Origin: Bipolaris cookei
Taxonomy: Eukaryota > Ascomycota > Dothideomycetes > Pleosporales > Pleosporaceae
Length of the DNA: 64,000 nt
Assembly: GCA_002286855.1 (NCBI GenBank)
Contig: NRSV01000017.1
Coordinates: 103,475 to 167,474, forward strand
Direction: 5' to 3'
The translations under genes and the position numbers were made by a program. Position 1 is the first letter of the stretch. Each line of letters opens with the position of its first letter. This document shows, piece by piece, positions 10,249-22,124 of the stretch. The notes under the pieces were generated by a model, which was not told the DNA's origin, searched no databases, and was given only the letters and a program-made list of their open reading frames with translations.

Positions 10249-10380
10249 GATTTGTGTTGTTGAAGTCGTTGGTGCTTTCCCCGCAAGGAAGCTATGGTGC
10301 ATGCCAAGCCGGAGGTCCGATGCAATCATGTCGCGCCTCAACCAAAGTCCTCTCAACCTCACCTTGTTTCTTCTTGTCCG
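10249..10380. promoter_or_regulatory. Short bidirectional promoter, CLPP / mitochondrial hypothetical protein
   Basis: Only 132 bp separate the two divergent start codons, so the genes must share promoter sequence. Both products look mitochondrial, which suggests co-expression. No specific factor site is identified. Confidence 0.5.
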
Positions 10381-11603
10381 ATGCTAGGCAGATGGATCAT
10401 TCGCTCAGGGTCACGCTTGAGCCTAGCCAGACGGCACCCCAAGGCCCAATGCCGCACACACTCCGCCCACGTTCCTGGTCACATTTTGAGAGGTGACGAC
10501 CTCGGTCCTACGCGCAAAGATGATTACCAGACTGTCCGCGTCCGCAAGGACAAGCAGGCAAAGGATCTTCCATTGCCTCCGTTGTTAGACCCTCTGGTCT
10601 TGGAACAAAGGTCGCGCTTTGAGCAGAGAAAGGAAAGACCAAATGTAGCCGACTTCACGCCATTCCAGAAGAGACTGTGGGAGAATCCATTTGGTAGAAG
10701 ACACCATGACATGTCTCTCAAAGACTGTTTACTGATTAATGCACAGCCCATGCCTTAGCATCGCCTGTGCGTCAATGTCGCGCAACGCTGATCTCGCTTC
10801 CTGTCGCTTTTCTGACGTCTCTCCACCCACGCCCTCACCCAACCACCCAAGATCCATGGCTTCTTCCCGTCTCACTAACAACCGACACTAAACATCTTGG
10901 CCCGCCATATCGCTTCTTAGGAAGGCATCTAGTTGCAGCGCATCTAGGCAAGAAGAAAGCATGGGAGAAGGGACTAAACGCACGCATGAGCGAAAAGCTA
11001 GGTGCGCACAACTTGAAGAACATGGTCTGGAGAGAAGATATGGCAGATTTCATACTGGAAATGATGTGCAAGAGACTTGCCGACAGCTTAACCTGGTACT
11101 TTGGATTTAGGGGGCGCTTGATTCCTGTTCCAAGTCCCCGGACTGAAGACATAGAGGACGTCGAGGATGTGTCCTGTGTGCTCATTTTTCGTTCGCTGCG
11201 CACGCGCGCCAATGATATAAAACTTCGTGCAGATGAGAACAAAACAGAGCTAGAGAAGTGGTCAAGTTACTTCGCCAAGAACTTTGCGTCGAAACTTGAT
11301 CCTCATGCTGCTCCAGGAGTCACGCACACATCGCCACACTGGTACTCGGGGCCCATAGTGCCTCGCATGCAACCTCGCCTACACTTCCCTGAGCTCGAGT
11401 TTCATGTTACCACATGGAGAGGAAAAAAGGTGGCAGTCTATAGCTTATCAGATTTGCTGGGAGAAGAACAGGCAAAGGTGTTGGTAGGAGGAAGTAAGTA
11501 CGCAAACGAAAGATGTGTCGTTCTGAAAAGGGGAAGGCACAGTGCACCAATCCAGATACTTCTCATGCAGGCCCAAGCGTATGTTGCTCGGCCAGGACCA
11601 TGA
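10381..11603 (+). CDS. Conserved-looking mitochondrial hypothetical protein
   Basis: Two exons (10381-10693 and 10747-11603) join across a 53-bp intron to 389 residues. The N-terminus (MLGRWIIRSGSRLSLARRH) is Arg/Ser-rich without acids, like a mitochondrial presequence. The middle has TPFQKRLWENPFAHALASPV, and the C-terminal half is rich in charged and aromatic residues. I do not recognise a catalytic motif and assign no function. The frame is open upstream to an ATG at 10294, but 10381 gives the best presequence. The gene diverges from CLPP and converges on the GNAT gene with a 43-bp gap. A role in the mitochondrial matrix or on ribosomes is only a guess. Confidence 0.8.
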
Positions 11604-11646
11604 GTATGATTTAAATACAAATTTTAGGACAAGGTCCACCACCACC

Positions 11647-12330
11647 TTAATCTTTACCATGACGGTTTACTTGCCAGACACCTCGCCCATTCTCTTTTCC
11701 CAATCGGGCTTTGTCAAGCCAAAAATACACATCCAGTACCTTGCCATGCTTCTGGCAATGGCCCTTCATTACGCCCTCAGGCGCGTAGCCAGACTTTTCA
11801 AAGCACCGCATGCTTCCGAAATTGCCCGAAAAGACACCACCCCATATCCTCGTCAAGCGCTGTCCATTCTTGTCCCAGTTTTCAAACGCCCATTTTGTGA
11901 ATCCCTGCAATACCTCTGTCATGTAACCTTTTCCCCAGTGGGCGTGGGCAATCCAGTAGCCAACTTCGCCGGTGTGAGCATTGACATCACTGCCAGCCTT
12001 AATGCCGAGTCCTCCGATTACAACGTCCGGTGCCGAACGCTCGCATACAACAAAAGCCTCTTGGTATGGAAGTGCAGTGTTCATGTTGATCCATGTCTCG
12101 GCGCTAGAAATTGTGTAGGGGCTTGGAAAGGCGAGAGACATGTATTGTGAGATGCGTAGGTCGTTGGCGTGTAAAGACATGGATGGGGCGTCTGGCAGAT
12201 ACATCGGACGTATTATCAGACGTTCTGTTGTTATTATCGGGGTAGGGTATGATGTGCCTTCGGGTGCGATTGAGTTTTCCAATGAAATTTGCATCGTGGT
12301 GGGATGCGCTGGGGTTGGTTGATCGGCCAT
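11647..12330 (-). CDS. GNAT-family N-acetyltransferase (RimJ/RimL-like)
   Basis: A single-exon gene of 227 residues. The Acetyltransf_3 fold begins with TTERLIIRPMYLPDAPSMSL (~residues 40-60) and includes VVIGGLGIKAG. The acetyl-CoA-binding segment is GEVGYWIAHAHWGKGYMTEV, followed by RIWGGVFSGNFGSMRCFEKSGY. Such enzymes transfer acetyl groups to amino-terminal or small-molecule amines; the substrate cannot be read from the sequence. The start is the first ATG in a good context at 12330. The tail is basic (RLGKENGRGVWQVNRHGKD). It is probably cytosolic, since no signal peptide is seen. Confidence 0.9.
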   Translation of the reverse strand: MADQPTPAHPTTMQISLENSIAPEGTSYPTPIITTERLIIRPMYLPDAPSMSLHANDLRISQYMSLAFPSPYTISSAETWINMNTALPYQEAFVVCERSAPDVVIGGLGIKAGSDVNAHTGEVGYWIAHAHWGKGYMTEVLQGFTKWAFENWDKNGQRLTRIWGGVFSGNFGSMRCFEKSGYAPEGVMKGHCQKHGKVLDVYFWLDKARLGKENGRGVWQVNRHGKD

Positions 12331-12808
12331 GTTGACCAAAGTGTTATCGCTGAACAAACGGGGAACTAAGGGGTCTGGCTACAATAGATGGGCATATATA
12401 GTAAGAGATTTACGAGAATGTTATTGGAGTCAGTGTCTTGACTCAACACGTTATATAGAACGTTCCTTTCGAGTATGAGGAAGCAGCTCAAGGCTGATGC
12501 ACCTGCCTAGACAGGACATTATATGACTTGAAGCGTCAGGCAACCAAGAAAGCTACAACCATTCAGAGCCTGAACTTGGTATGCAGAAGTCGACATCCCA
12601 AAAATATCCAGCCTAGCTCTATATTCCTTCAACACAAGATTGCAGGGTGCCTTTCAACGAATGACGGACTAGCCTGACACGTGAAGGAGGGGGAGTGACG
12701 TCGGGTGGGCATGGTACTTGCGCGTCGCGCTAAAACGCGTCTACTGCTACTATCGCGTTGGCGGTTCACCACGCAGATAGAATCCCATTGCTGCTCCACA
12801 GCGCAGAA
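12331..12808. promoter_or_regulatory. Divergent promoter region, GNAT / ECO1
   Basis: This 478-bp spacer separates two divergent starts. It holds CACGTG at 12678-12683, a CRE-like TGACGTC at 12696-12702, and an ACGCGT box at 12735-12740 close to ECO1. No ORF is supported. Confidence 0.5.
12735..12740. promoter_or_regulatory. MCB-like box (ACGCGT) upstream of ECO1
   Basis: ACGCGT lies 69 bp before the ECO1 start codon. It matches the MluI cell-cycle box bound by MBF (Mbp1-Swi6) on G1/S genes, fitting the S-phase role of Eco1. A single 6-mer can occur by chance. Confidence 0.4.
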
Positions 12809-14093
12809 ATGTCATCTTTTGCAGCAAAGTGCGTATTTGGATTTGCGTATAGCATTTGCAAGCTAATGAATACCTAGGAAAGTAGTCCGGACATACTCGC
12901 GCCAAAACAAACGCTCACTCCACGACGAACCGCCCACCAAGCGAAGACGCTTCGAAACTTCGGTCGAGAGTATTAAGATTAAGGCATTGATCCCTGCTCC
13001 TGTTGTTCCCGCCATAAAACAGCCCTCGCCCGCATGCAACGAACCTTTATCTCCGCCATCGAGTCCAAAAGAGTCAACTGCCATCTTCTCAGACGCATTA
13101 CCTCAGTCTAGTTCGCCATCATCACCAGCACCGCGCAGCTCTCCCCCGCCGCTACAGAAACGGCGGCCAGTGTTTTCCATATTCAAGAAGCAATCCAAAG
13201 CTATCGTAAACACCAAAGAGCCGCTTATAGAACTAAGCCAAAATGCACAAAGCCCGCCCAACCCACTACAAAAAAAGAAGCCCATGGTACAAATGCAACT
13301 AGACTTGGCCTCAGAGACACGAAAAACATGCAAGACATGTGGAATGCAATACATACCGTCCAATCTAGAGGATGCAGCGTTACACAAAAAGTTCCATGCA
13401 ATAAACCTCGGGGGTATGGACTTCACAAAGGCGCTCGTTCAGCGTTTAAGGGAAAATGGAATATGGAATGGGAGTGACGGGAGCTTCATCGCAGTGGTCG
13501 GGCGGAAAGATGCGCTTTTGTTACGGAGCCGGGTGAGCGATGTGCTGAAGATAGTGAACACTGAACTTGCAGCCGTTCCCATATCCGACGAAGAGCTCTG
13601 GAGCCAGAAGTGTCAGCCAGCCACTACTGATACTCTGATTGGAGAAACAGTATCCACCGAGGCCGAGAAGCCGGCGACAGACAAACTCAAGCCCGCCCTT
13701 GTCGATCGATTCAAAGTCTATCTGTATATCCGGGGTAGCAAGTGTGTGGGGGTTTGCTTAGCAGAGCGGATCTGGGAAGCCTTTCAAGCTGTTGAGCCCG
13801 ATGCTGCGTCTGAGAAATCTTGCAAGCTCCATGATACAGCTCAAAGTTCATCTATTTCTATCAGCAGTGAATCCGATCCGGCAATCCTAGGTATATCGCG
13901 CATATGGACATCCAATCAACATCGAAAAAATGGCATTGCGACGAGGTTACTTGACTGCGCGAGAGCAAATTTCTTGTATGGGATGAGGATTGAAAAGGCC
14001 AAGGTTGCATTCAGTCAGCCGACAGAGAGTGGAGGAAACCTTGCGCGCAAATGGTATGGCAGCCAAGCAGGATGGCATGTGTATGTTGATTAG
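12809..14093 (+). CDS. ECO1: Cohesin N-acetyltransferase Eco1/Ctf7
   Basis: Exon 1 is only 20 nt (12809-12828), followed by a 49-bp intron with a CTAATGA branch site. Exon 2 is 12878-14093; the total is 411 residues. The N-terminus is basic and reads KKVVRTYSRQNKR. A CCHH zinc finger (Cys158, Cys161, His176, His180; TCKTCGMQY) is the zf-C2H2_3 domain of this family. The C-terminal ESCO acetyltransferase domain includes ISRIWTSNQHRKNGIATRLL (acetyl-CoA loop) and ends KWYGSQAGWHVYVD. The enzyme acetylates Smc3 during S phase to lock cohesin on sister chromatids. A Ser/Pro-rich linker separates the basic N-terminus from the zinc finger. Confidence 0.92.
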
Positions 14094-14537
14094 GCAGTAT
14101 GTCATACGTAGCGAGCGCAGGGTCTACCAGACATACTATGTACATACAGGATGTATGACGTTGTATAGCCGGCGCTACAGTCGTGGCTGCCAGTACATAT
14201 ATGACATTGACAGCACACGATGAAGCTGATACCACACGTTGGCAAACAACTGTTTTTCGATGCAAACTTTCCACATTTACATACATGTGCAGGGCCCGCC
14301 CGCGATATCCGAGCCGCCTGTTTGCTGGCTAGTAGGCGCAAATGGCGTACATGACTGGGTGAGATGCGATGGTGGGGGTTGTTCGCTGTCCCGCCAGATC
14401 GACGCGTGCATGTCGGCAATGATCGCCTTGCTGGCCCGACCACCAGCAGGGGCATCTCTTCCAAGCTGTCTTACACTTACCGCCTCTTGCGAGTCTTTTC
14501 CATGTACATAGCATAATGAATTGATTCTAGCCCCAGC
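14094..14537. other. Intergenic between ECO1 and Pro/Ser-rich gene
   Basis: ECO1 3' flank and promoter of the next gene. Open frames here are short and mutually overlapping. No feature is recognised. Confidence 0.4.
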
Positions 14538-16504
14538 ATGTCGTCCGGGAACCCCTTTCGCGCCTCGCAAGCGTTTCCTCGGCCCGCGCCTGCCCCGCAG
14601 ACTTCCTTTATCAACACGGATAGCAGCGTGCTCGAGGCTCGCCGGGGAGACAGCGACCATGGTATTCCCTTGCCTTGCCGTTCTGCTTCTGCTGGCATTG
14701 AAGGAGTAATTGTCTTACAGTGCTCGAAGATGCCGCCGCGCCTACAAAGACGAAGAAGTCTGTACGCATAGTCTCTCCCACTACTACAATCCCACCGCCG
14801 CCCAACTTCGACAACGACAACAATGTCACGCTCAACGAACTCATGGCCCAGCGAGCAAGCCATGGAGGTCGCCCTGCGAGCCCGCCGCCTCCGGTGAACC
14901 CCACTGGTTTTGCCAACCACTCGATCACTGCGGGCGAAGCCAATGCGCAGGTGATTGGGAAAGATGCCCTGGTAACGGCAGGCGCATTGCTCAGCACCAG
15001 GCCATACTTGAGCGGATCACAAGGAGTGTCTGTGTCAGGCAATGTACCCGTAAACCCGTTCTCAAAAACGCTGGCATCGTTGGAAGCGCAGCATGGCGAG
15101 AGTAGCACGGAAGAACGGACGAATGCGCAAAGGCAAACGCCAGGCAACAACAGAGCTTCGCTGGATGTGGAGAGCTTCAAGAACCTGCTCATGACTGGAA
15201 TGCCTACTCCGCGCGCTTCCGGTCAGTCTGCGCGACCTGGAAGCGCTTCGCAATCAACTAGCAGTGCGCAATTTGAAAGCAGCAGCACAGACAGCTCTTC
15301 CGTATCGCGGCAGTCGATATCAGAGCACCCACAAGAGATACACGCTGAGTCATCACGAACCTCAGATGATATAGCAGACGAAGATGAGGACGAGGGCGTG
15401 GGGATGATGCCCGAAGTGAAAAAGGGCAAGAAGCAACCCCCACCTGCGCCCAAGCATCGTCATGGCAAGCTCGTCGCACCGAGACAGCCACAGACAGTTC
15501 CGTTTGACCAATTTGAAGCAACTGAGCCTGTATCCCCAGCAAGTATTAGCCGGACAAGCAGCTCAGATGCAAGTAAGCCGTTTCCGTCGTCTCCGATGGC
15601 CCAGCAGCAGTCGCCGCTGCAATCACGGCCGACACCACCAAAACCAAGCGACGCTCTCAAATCTATGGAAGATCCGGCGAAGCCAAAAAAGATCCCACCA
15701 CCTGTACCAATAGCTCGGAGACACAGTCAGTTGAAGACGACAACTACGGGAAACCGGTCGCGCAGCAGTTCAAATCTTACAATATCCTCACAACACTCTA
15801 TCGAAGCTCCGCAAACCCCAACATCGACCTACCATGACCCAATGTCGAGCGTAAAGTCACCACCACCTCCTCCCCCACCCTCTCGATACGGCGCGCGACT
15901 TGCGAACCTAGGCGCTTCAAGCACAAACTCTTCCAGCACAGAGCTAGCACAGCCCTCCAGCTCAGCTCGAATACCGCGCTCTATCCCCGATCCTCCCTCC
16001 CCCCGCCGAAACGCTCTGGACTCGGAAGCCCCGTCACCAGCCTCGAGCATACACCGTACCTCATCCGTCTCCTCAACCCGCAACGCCCAGCGCAACGTCT
16101 CAGGCGGAAGCACAGGTAGCATCATGCCTCCTCCACCTCCCCCACGGCGCCGCCAATCCAACCGCTCAAGCCTCGACCAACAACGCCCATACCCGTATTC
16201 CTCCACCTCCCCCACGGAAAGCCGCCGCACAAGCACCGAGTTCCGCCGCACGAGCACTGAACACCGGCGCACCAGCGTGGCCAGCGAGAGCTCGCTCCGA
16301 CGCGCGTACACGCCCGTGGATGAAAAGGTAGAGAATGAATACGCGTTGTATTCGCCTGTTGATGAGAAGGAGAGGGTGTTGGGGGTTTATGAGAGCGTCA
16401 ATACTGAGAAGGGGGAAGAATCGAGGAGTAATTCGAGTAATATTCTTGATGATATGGAGAAGTTTCAGCGTGAGATTGATGAGTTGAGGACGAGGTATAA
16501 ATAG
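14538..16504 (+). CDS. Pro/Ser-rich low-complexity hypothetical protein
   Basis: Exons 14538-14661 and 14721-16504 join across a 59-bp intron to 635 residues. The sequence is mostly disordered, rich in Ser, Pro, Thr and Arg. Poly-proline runs (KSPPPPPPPSRYG and IMPPPPPPRRR) resemble SH3, WW or profilin ligands. Near the C-terminus are two repeats, RRTSTEFRRTSTEHRRTS, and paired YTPVDEKVE / YSPVDEKER motifs. It ends with a short charged helix, DDMEKFQREIDELRTRYK, likely a coiled coil. There is no signal peptide or membrane segment. The composition suggests a cytoskeletal or polarity adaptor, but no domain proves it. Confidence 0.8.
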
Positions 16505-17249
16505 TTGGAATATCTTGGAGTGTATTGATTGGTAGGGGGGGGGAAGTTCGATGAAGATTGCGTTCATGACTTGCTCGTGTCGCCTTGTTGCTGGCTCTGT
16601 CTGAGGGAATGGGAGACGCAGGGCCTGGGCAATGGGATAAGGAGCAGAGTGTATACGCTATGCGAGGTGGGGGACGAGGCGGAAATGTATAATTATATCA
16701 TATCATGCTCTGCTGTTTGTTTTGTGGGAGATATGGCGTAAAGCATCTTGTAATCGTTGTCATTCTTCGTATTGCTTGAACTTCGTCTAGTATAGTGTTC
16801 GCCAACGGGATGATAGAAGAGAATAGTCAGGAAAATTCTAGACTACTTGTATACTTGGATGTTCAAAAGAAAAGAAGAAGCTACTAAAACTACCATCACC
16901 TATAATGAAGTGAGCAGATTTTAAGGTCCGTTGCAAAGAACAAGAAAACAAACAATGACATAGTCAAGTTTTGTATTAGTTTCGTCGCAGGCTATATATA
17001 TCCCATAGTAGAATCGGCTACTAGACGAATAATTAATTACCCAATTTCCCCCAGAAACCACCCATTACATTAAGTGTGAAGTCGTGAGTGTGGGGCATAG
17101 TAGTCGTAAAAGCTGGTTCATGACGGATAGCCCGCCAAAGAAAACCCCGCATCATTATCATAGCCACCCCGACTTCGAATGTTAACATGAAGGCATAGAA
17201 GTCGTTTTTTCTCCATCTAAAATCGAACTTGGTTTCGTATGCACAAGTA
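16505..17249. other. Intergenic, convergent gene ends
   Basis: 745 bp between two convergent genes. It is AT-rich from 16670 onward and has a G run near 16535. No gene or RNA is seen. Confidence 0.5.
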
Positions 17250-17865
17250 TTAGACGACGGCAACTAGGGCTGCAGCGCCAATAGCGAAGAGCGAGCCCAG
17301 ACCAGCCAAGGGCGTAGCAATAGCAGCTGCAGCAGTGAACTCTGGGAGCGCAGGACTCGAAGCAGACGCACCAGATGAAGCTGGTGGCGCTTCGACGGTT
17401 GACGAGGCGGAAGGCACAACGGTGGACGGCACGACGACGACAGGTACAGTGGTAGCACCAGAGGCGGCAGGAGGATTCTCGAGTGGCGCTGATGGAGCAA
17501 TACTTGGAGCCGGACCAGAGGGTGCAGCAGTTTCTGAAGTAGGAATAGGCTCATGGGGCGTAACAGCGCTAGTGATACTGACAACGCTGCTCACGCTAGG
17601 CGCTACGACCGATTCAGCAGGAGGAGGAAGGGGTGTATACGAGCCCGAAGGCGTTGGTGGCGGTCCAGGCCGAGTAATAGAGTGCGTGACCGTGATGGTG
17701 ATGGTTGTGGGTGCTGGACAGGTAGCTTTTTGGGGAATTATGTTAGTTTGTGGTGTGGTAATTGATAGACGGCTAGGGAGGGTTTTGTTAACAAAGGTAC
17801 TTACTCTCGTGAGCGACGACACCCAGCGCAAGCGCAGCAATCATGAGTATCTTGGAACCAAACAT
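17250..17865 (-). CDS. Small secreted GPI-anchored-type Ser/Pro/Ala-rich protein
   Basis: Exons 17865-17805 and 17725-17250 join across a 79-bp intron to 178 residues. The start (MFGSKILMIAALALGVVAHE) is a clear signal peptide. The body is rich in Ser, Thr, Pro and Val with few charges, suited to O-mannosylation, and begins with CPAPTTITITVTHSIT. The C-terminus is hydrophobic (AIATPLAGLGSLFAIGAAAL) after a small-residue stretch, as in GPI-attachment signals. The mature protein is probably linked to the plasma membrane or wall. The N-terminal CPAPTTIT start resembles many short fungal GPI proteins. No enzymatic domain is present. Confidence 0.82.
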
Positions 17866-20800
17866 GATGAGGGTGATAAAGCTGATCGGGATATCGAAAT
17901 CGGGAACCGAGTAGCTCTAAAGTTGAAGATATGCTCACGTTGAATTGATGCAGCGGCAGCGATAATTCGGTGGTTGTCGTGAAGAAAGCAAGCAATCGAG
18001 GTGGGCGGGGACAGAAGTATTGTTTATGGCGAGGCTGTTGCCCGTTTGCAGGCACGGCAATAAGCTTGGCATTGGCGGCAGACGGCAGGCGCAGGCAGTA
18101 ACCCGATTCCATGAGTGCAAACCAAGGAAAGTGAGAGTGAGGGCGTGATGGTCGAGTGGGGTGGTGTGCCTCGTTGGTGTCATGTGGTACATTATTTTTA
18201 GGCACCCTGACCTCTTATATTGCTGTACATCCATAGAACAATATTGGAATAAAGTATTGGAATCCATATCGCCCAATCTGGATACCCGTTGCGGCGAAAA
18301 TACCGTTCTTTCCTGCATAACTCAACAATGTGCTGTCTACGCCTCATTCCTCGATGAAGTATTTTCCTGTTCCTTGAGAGCGACATGTTCACCATTGCGC
18401 ACTAATTTCAGTATGTGCAGCGTCGAGCATTACACTCTTCACATTCTGTGCTACTGTCTAGGACAGTCTTGCAACCCAACTAAAATGAGAGAAAAAATGA
18501 AAGCGACATGTACAACATAGTAGTGTTAGTACCTTGCACAAACCCCGATGCTACAACTGCATGCTTGGAGCAAGACTGCACATAGGTCGATACTACGGTT
18601 ATCCTAGAACTTCTTACGACTATCAATTTTACAAGACCTGACGAGCTAATTAAAAGAGGAAACTTTTAAATCAGGAGTATAGATCCCTGGACCACGTCGT
18701 CTCAATGAGCGTACTATGCTGTCGTCTTGACAGCGAGGCAGTCATACATAAGAATCACAGTAAAATGTACTCTCATACTAATAAAGTAGCGTCATTCTTA
18801 TTGAAACATGTAGAAACAGGACATCATATCGGGCTAATTGAAGAGAATATCATCCTTTTGGATAATCAATCGATTTGCGAACACCCCAGTGTCGTGCTAT
18901 GAATCATTAGAATTTGCCCATCATTCTTTCATGACACAATTATCCGTAGCCTTTCCTTCTATTTCAGAATTAGCTATATCTTTCAGTGTGATTTGGACAA
19001 ACTTTGTTTCGAACTATCACAGCATCGTAATGGTAACAGCGAAGATCCATTCCTTAGATCACACGTACTTTATACCCAAATTACCGGGGTTCTATAAACA
19101 CAAAATTTGGAGAACTACACAGAACAAGATAGCCCATAGCTTCTCGGATTCTGTGCAATATTGCAGCTGTGCATGTATGGCATCTTGAACTGATCATTTC
19201 GACGACAGTGAACTCTATAACATTAGCTCTGCTTTCTATTATGCTTAAATGCAAATGAAAATTCCCCCGGACACGAAACTAGTAAGTATCCTAAGCTGTA
19301 AGTACGCTGCACACTAACCTTTCAGTTCATGTAGATAGAAAAGGCGTGAGCTATTAGCAGGTTGTTCCACGCTGGAAAAGTGGGGTGGTAGGTGGAAGTA
19401 CAGTGGGTATTGTGTATTCTGATAAGGAGGGAGTTAGGGGAGGGAGAAGGAGGGTTGTGAAGTTCATGGCGGTTGTATTTTTTGGGTAAGGGGTTTAGGG
19501 GGCAGCAGTAAAAGTCAGGGGTGTTCGGTCTGCTGAATAGGAAGACAGAACAAACTACTAGGCTCACCGCTTTCATAATTAGAAATTTCCATACTCGGAT
19601 GGAAAGATCAACTAGGATTATACTGCTGAGAGTTCATATTATTCCTTAGACTTTAGTTTGCGATGGGGTTAAGTGAACGAGCGACTTGGGAGAAGCGCCT
19701 CTTGTATTTAAAGCTCCTCCGAGATATCTAGTGGCTACATGGTGTTACTCGTATATAGTCTCAGAGCCATATTTACAGAGACCATACCAAGGAGCAAGCA
19801 GTATCGAAGACTAATTCAGTAGTAAAGCCAATACTTACACCAACAGGGCGCTACGTTGGCTGCTAAGACAACTAAGTATAGCAACATAATTTTTACTCGG
19901 AAGATACTGCTAAAGAAAGGACTAAATCATAAGACTTTGTGTTATTTATAAGACCAGAAAGGTATGGAATGTAAATTGCGATCCAGATCACCCAGGCTCA
20001 GGGAATAATGGAATCATTTCATCTTGAAAGGGCTATTCTACTCTTATATTTGACTTTCGGAGCATGTTTTAACTCATTGTGTTTCATCTGATGGGGTATT
20101 CCAGGCGACGGTTATTTCTACTCGAAATGGGACTTCACGCTGGATGCGCCCCGTGATCTTCGACAGAGCCATCGCAGACATTACGTCACTCCACCAGCAC
20201 GAAACGAAATATGCTGTGCCTTATCTTGACATTGGTTAATCACATATCTCGAAGATTTCTCATCTAACCATATCAACCCGAATCACGCGAACCAACACCT
20301 TCATTATCCCCAAAACTAAGTTTACCCACAGAGTAAGGCACACAGTTAGTCCTAACCAAACCAATACATCCAGACCTTAATATTAATTGACTGAGATCTT
20401 TGAAATAGCCTAGACTAACACTGTTGGCACGGCAAAGGCCTTAATTGAGTCAAACAACTGCAGTTGCATAAAACACTAAAATGAAGACTTGACTGATTTG
20501 ACTAGCTACCGGGCTATCGACGTAGCTATATACTCAGCAGTAGCAGGCAAGGGTAAAACTGCTGAAACTTGTTCCCCTGCTGAGACGCGTATGCCCTTGC
20601 TGACATTTGTATGCCCGTAGCATGACCGAGGTAAGACTGGTGTCGTCAGCTCGACTCCAATATATGTCCCAACAAACACAATTAGCTTCAATTAATCGAC
20701 GGAATTGATCACAACTCTACCAACCGTAGAACACGCTTTATTATCACTGCCCATTCTGACAAGGCATCTTAGAAGCAACATAGGAAACCACTTCATCTGC

Positions 20801-22124
20801 ACCTTCCCTCCATGCCGACACAACACAAGATCGTCGGAATCAAGGATCATCCCAAGAGAGAATCGGCATCGGATCACCAATGCACACTGTATAAGACTTT
20901 ATCCAAGACAACACTACACTTACCAATCTATTCTATACAGCCTCTTCAGAAAGGTGACATTTGACAGTAAACTACAAGGCCAGACCTCGGAGTAAGAACA
21001 TTGGTTTTAAAAAGAGAAAGACTAGCAACTATGAACAGGAGCACATACCAGGACCAGTACACTCAGGCAGCAATCAAATCATATTAATCTAGGCTGGATC
21101 TACGAAGAACCACTCAATCGTATACCAGATTGATTGTTTGCCTAGTCTATAGGCCAGTGGTATCGTGTAGGGGCTATGGTGCATCAATGTTAACCCCCCC
21201 CCACCTTTTTTTTACTCATCCATGCCATTAAAGGCCTTAGTATAGATTAGGTGTAGAACAATAGGTTTCAAGGTTTCAAGCGGTTGCGGTATCGAAAAAG
21301 CGAGTTACGATCTTACCGTCTAGGACCGAAGTGCGGACGTCGTCGTGAAAAGAGGGAGTATTTCGTTTCGTGCTTGCCCCATCTGCGAAGTCTACAATTA
21401 GTCTTGTTCAAGATCTCAGAGGGATGAATAAATTCGTATATATCATCTTCTCCAAATTCACGAAGCGTGAACCGCGAAAGACAGGTTAGCCAATTCTCTG
21501 ACAAGAGGTGAATGTAAGGTTACAGAATGAATGAGCAGATATAAGCTGTCAATCAAAGATTATCGAACAATATAGTACTTTGTACAGGTGAGTACCAGTA
21601 AGTGCACCATGGCACCAGTATAGAAGCGTGAAAAACTAATTTTCCACTTTGCGTGTAATATCCAAAGGGCCTTCAAAGGCCACTTCTGAGTATATATAAG
21701 CCCATGTAATTAGAAGGATGCAACTTAGAAAGCAGTGCCCCTGTTCCATTCATTGATCACAAAAAAAAAGAAGGGCTGTCTAGGGTAGGATGCACACATT
21801 GGGGCCTACTGACATGGTGCGGGAAGAAAAGACCAGGGGTAGTCGGAAGGTGTTCCGGCCTGTCGTCCAATAAAACTACAGGGAGTCAATGGGCAGCAAA
21901 CAGCCCTCGCTTCGGTGAGTATGAACCCAAGGGGTGTCAATCGGATCCCCAAAGGTTCCATCAATCCCTTGTCTCTCCAAATCTAGAACTCTACTTGTTA
22001 GTAATTGCCATCTCCCCCCGCTAATCTACTTCCGCTTCCAGGTCACCGCCAGGTCTTTCACAACATGCTTACGGAGGTGCCCGTCAAAAGTCTTTGCCCA
22101 CCTTAGCAGGCATGAGTTTTTGAG
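17866..22124. other. 4.3-kb gene-poor AT-richer region
   Basis: I find no convincing gene. Open frames are at most ~120 codons and show no recognisable motif. Short homopolymers occur near 21195 (C run then T run) and 21762 (A run). The stretch may be heavily mutated old repeat DNA, or regulatory or untranslated sequence. It is followed by a dead Tc1-like element. Confidence 0.5.

Noticed and set aside
11542..12150. 202-codon plus-strand ORF
   Set aside because: It is the opposite-strand shadow of the GNAT acetyltransferase gene.
9440..16504. The dense block considered as a secondary-metabolite gene cluster
   Set aside because: The genes are housekeeping types (protease, acetyltransferases, cohesin factor). 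There is no synthase, transporter or pathway regulator.
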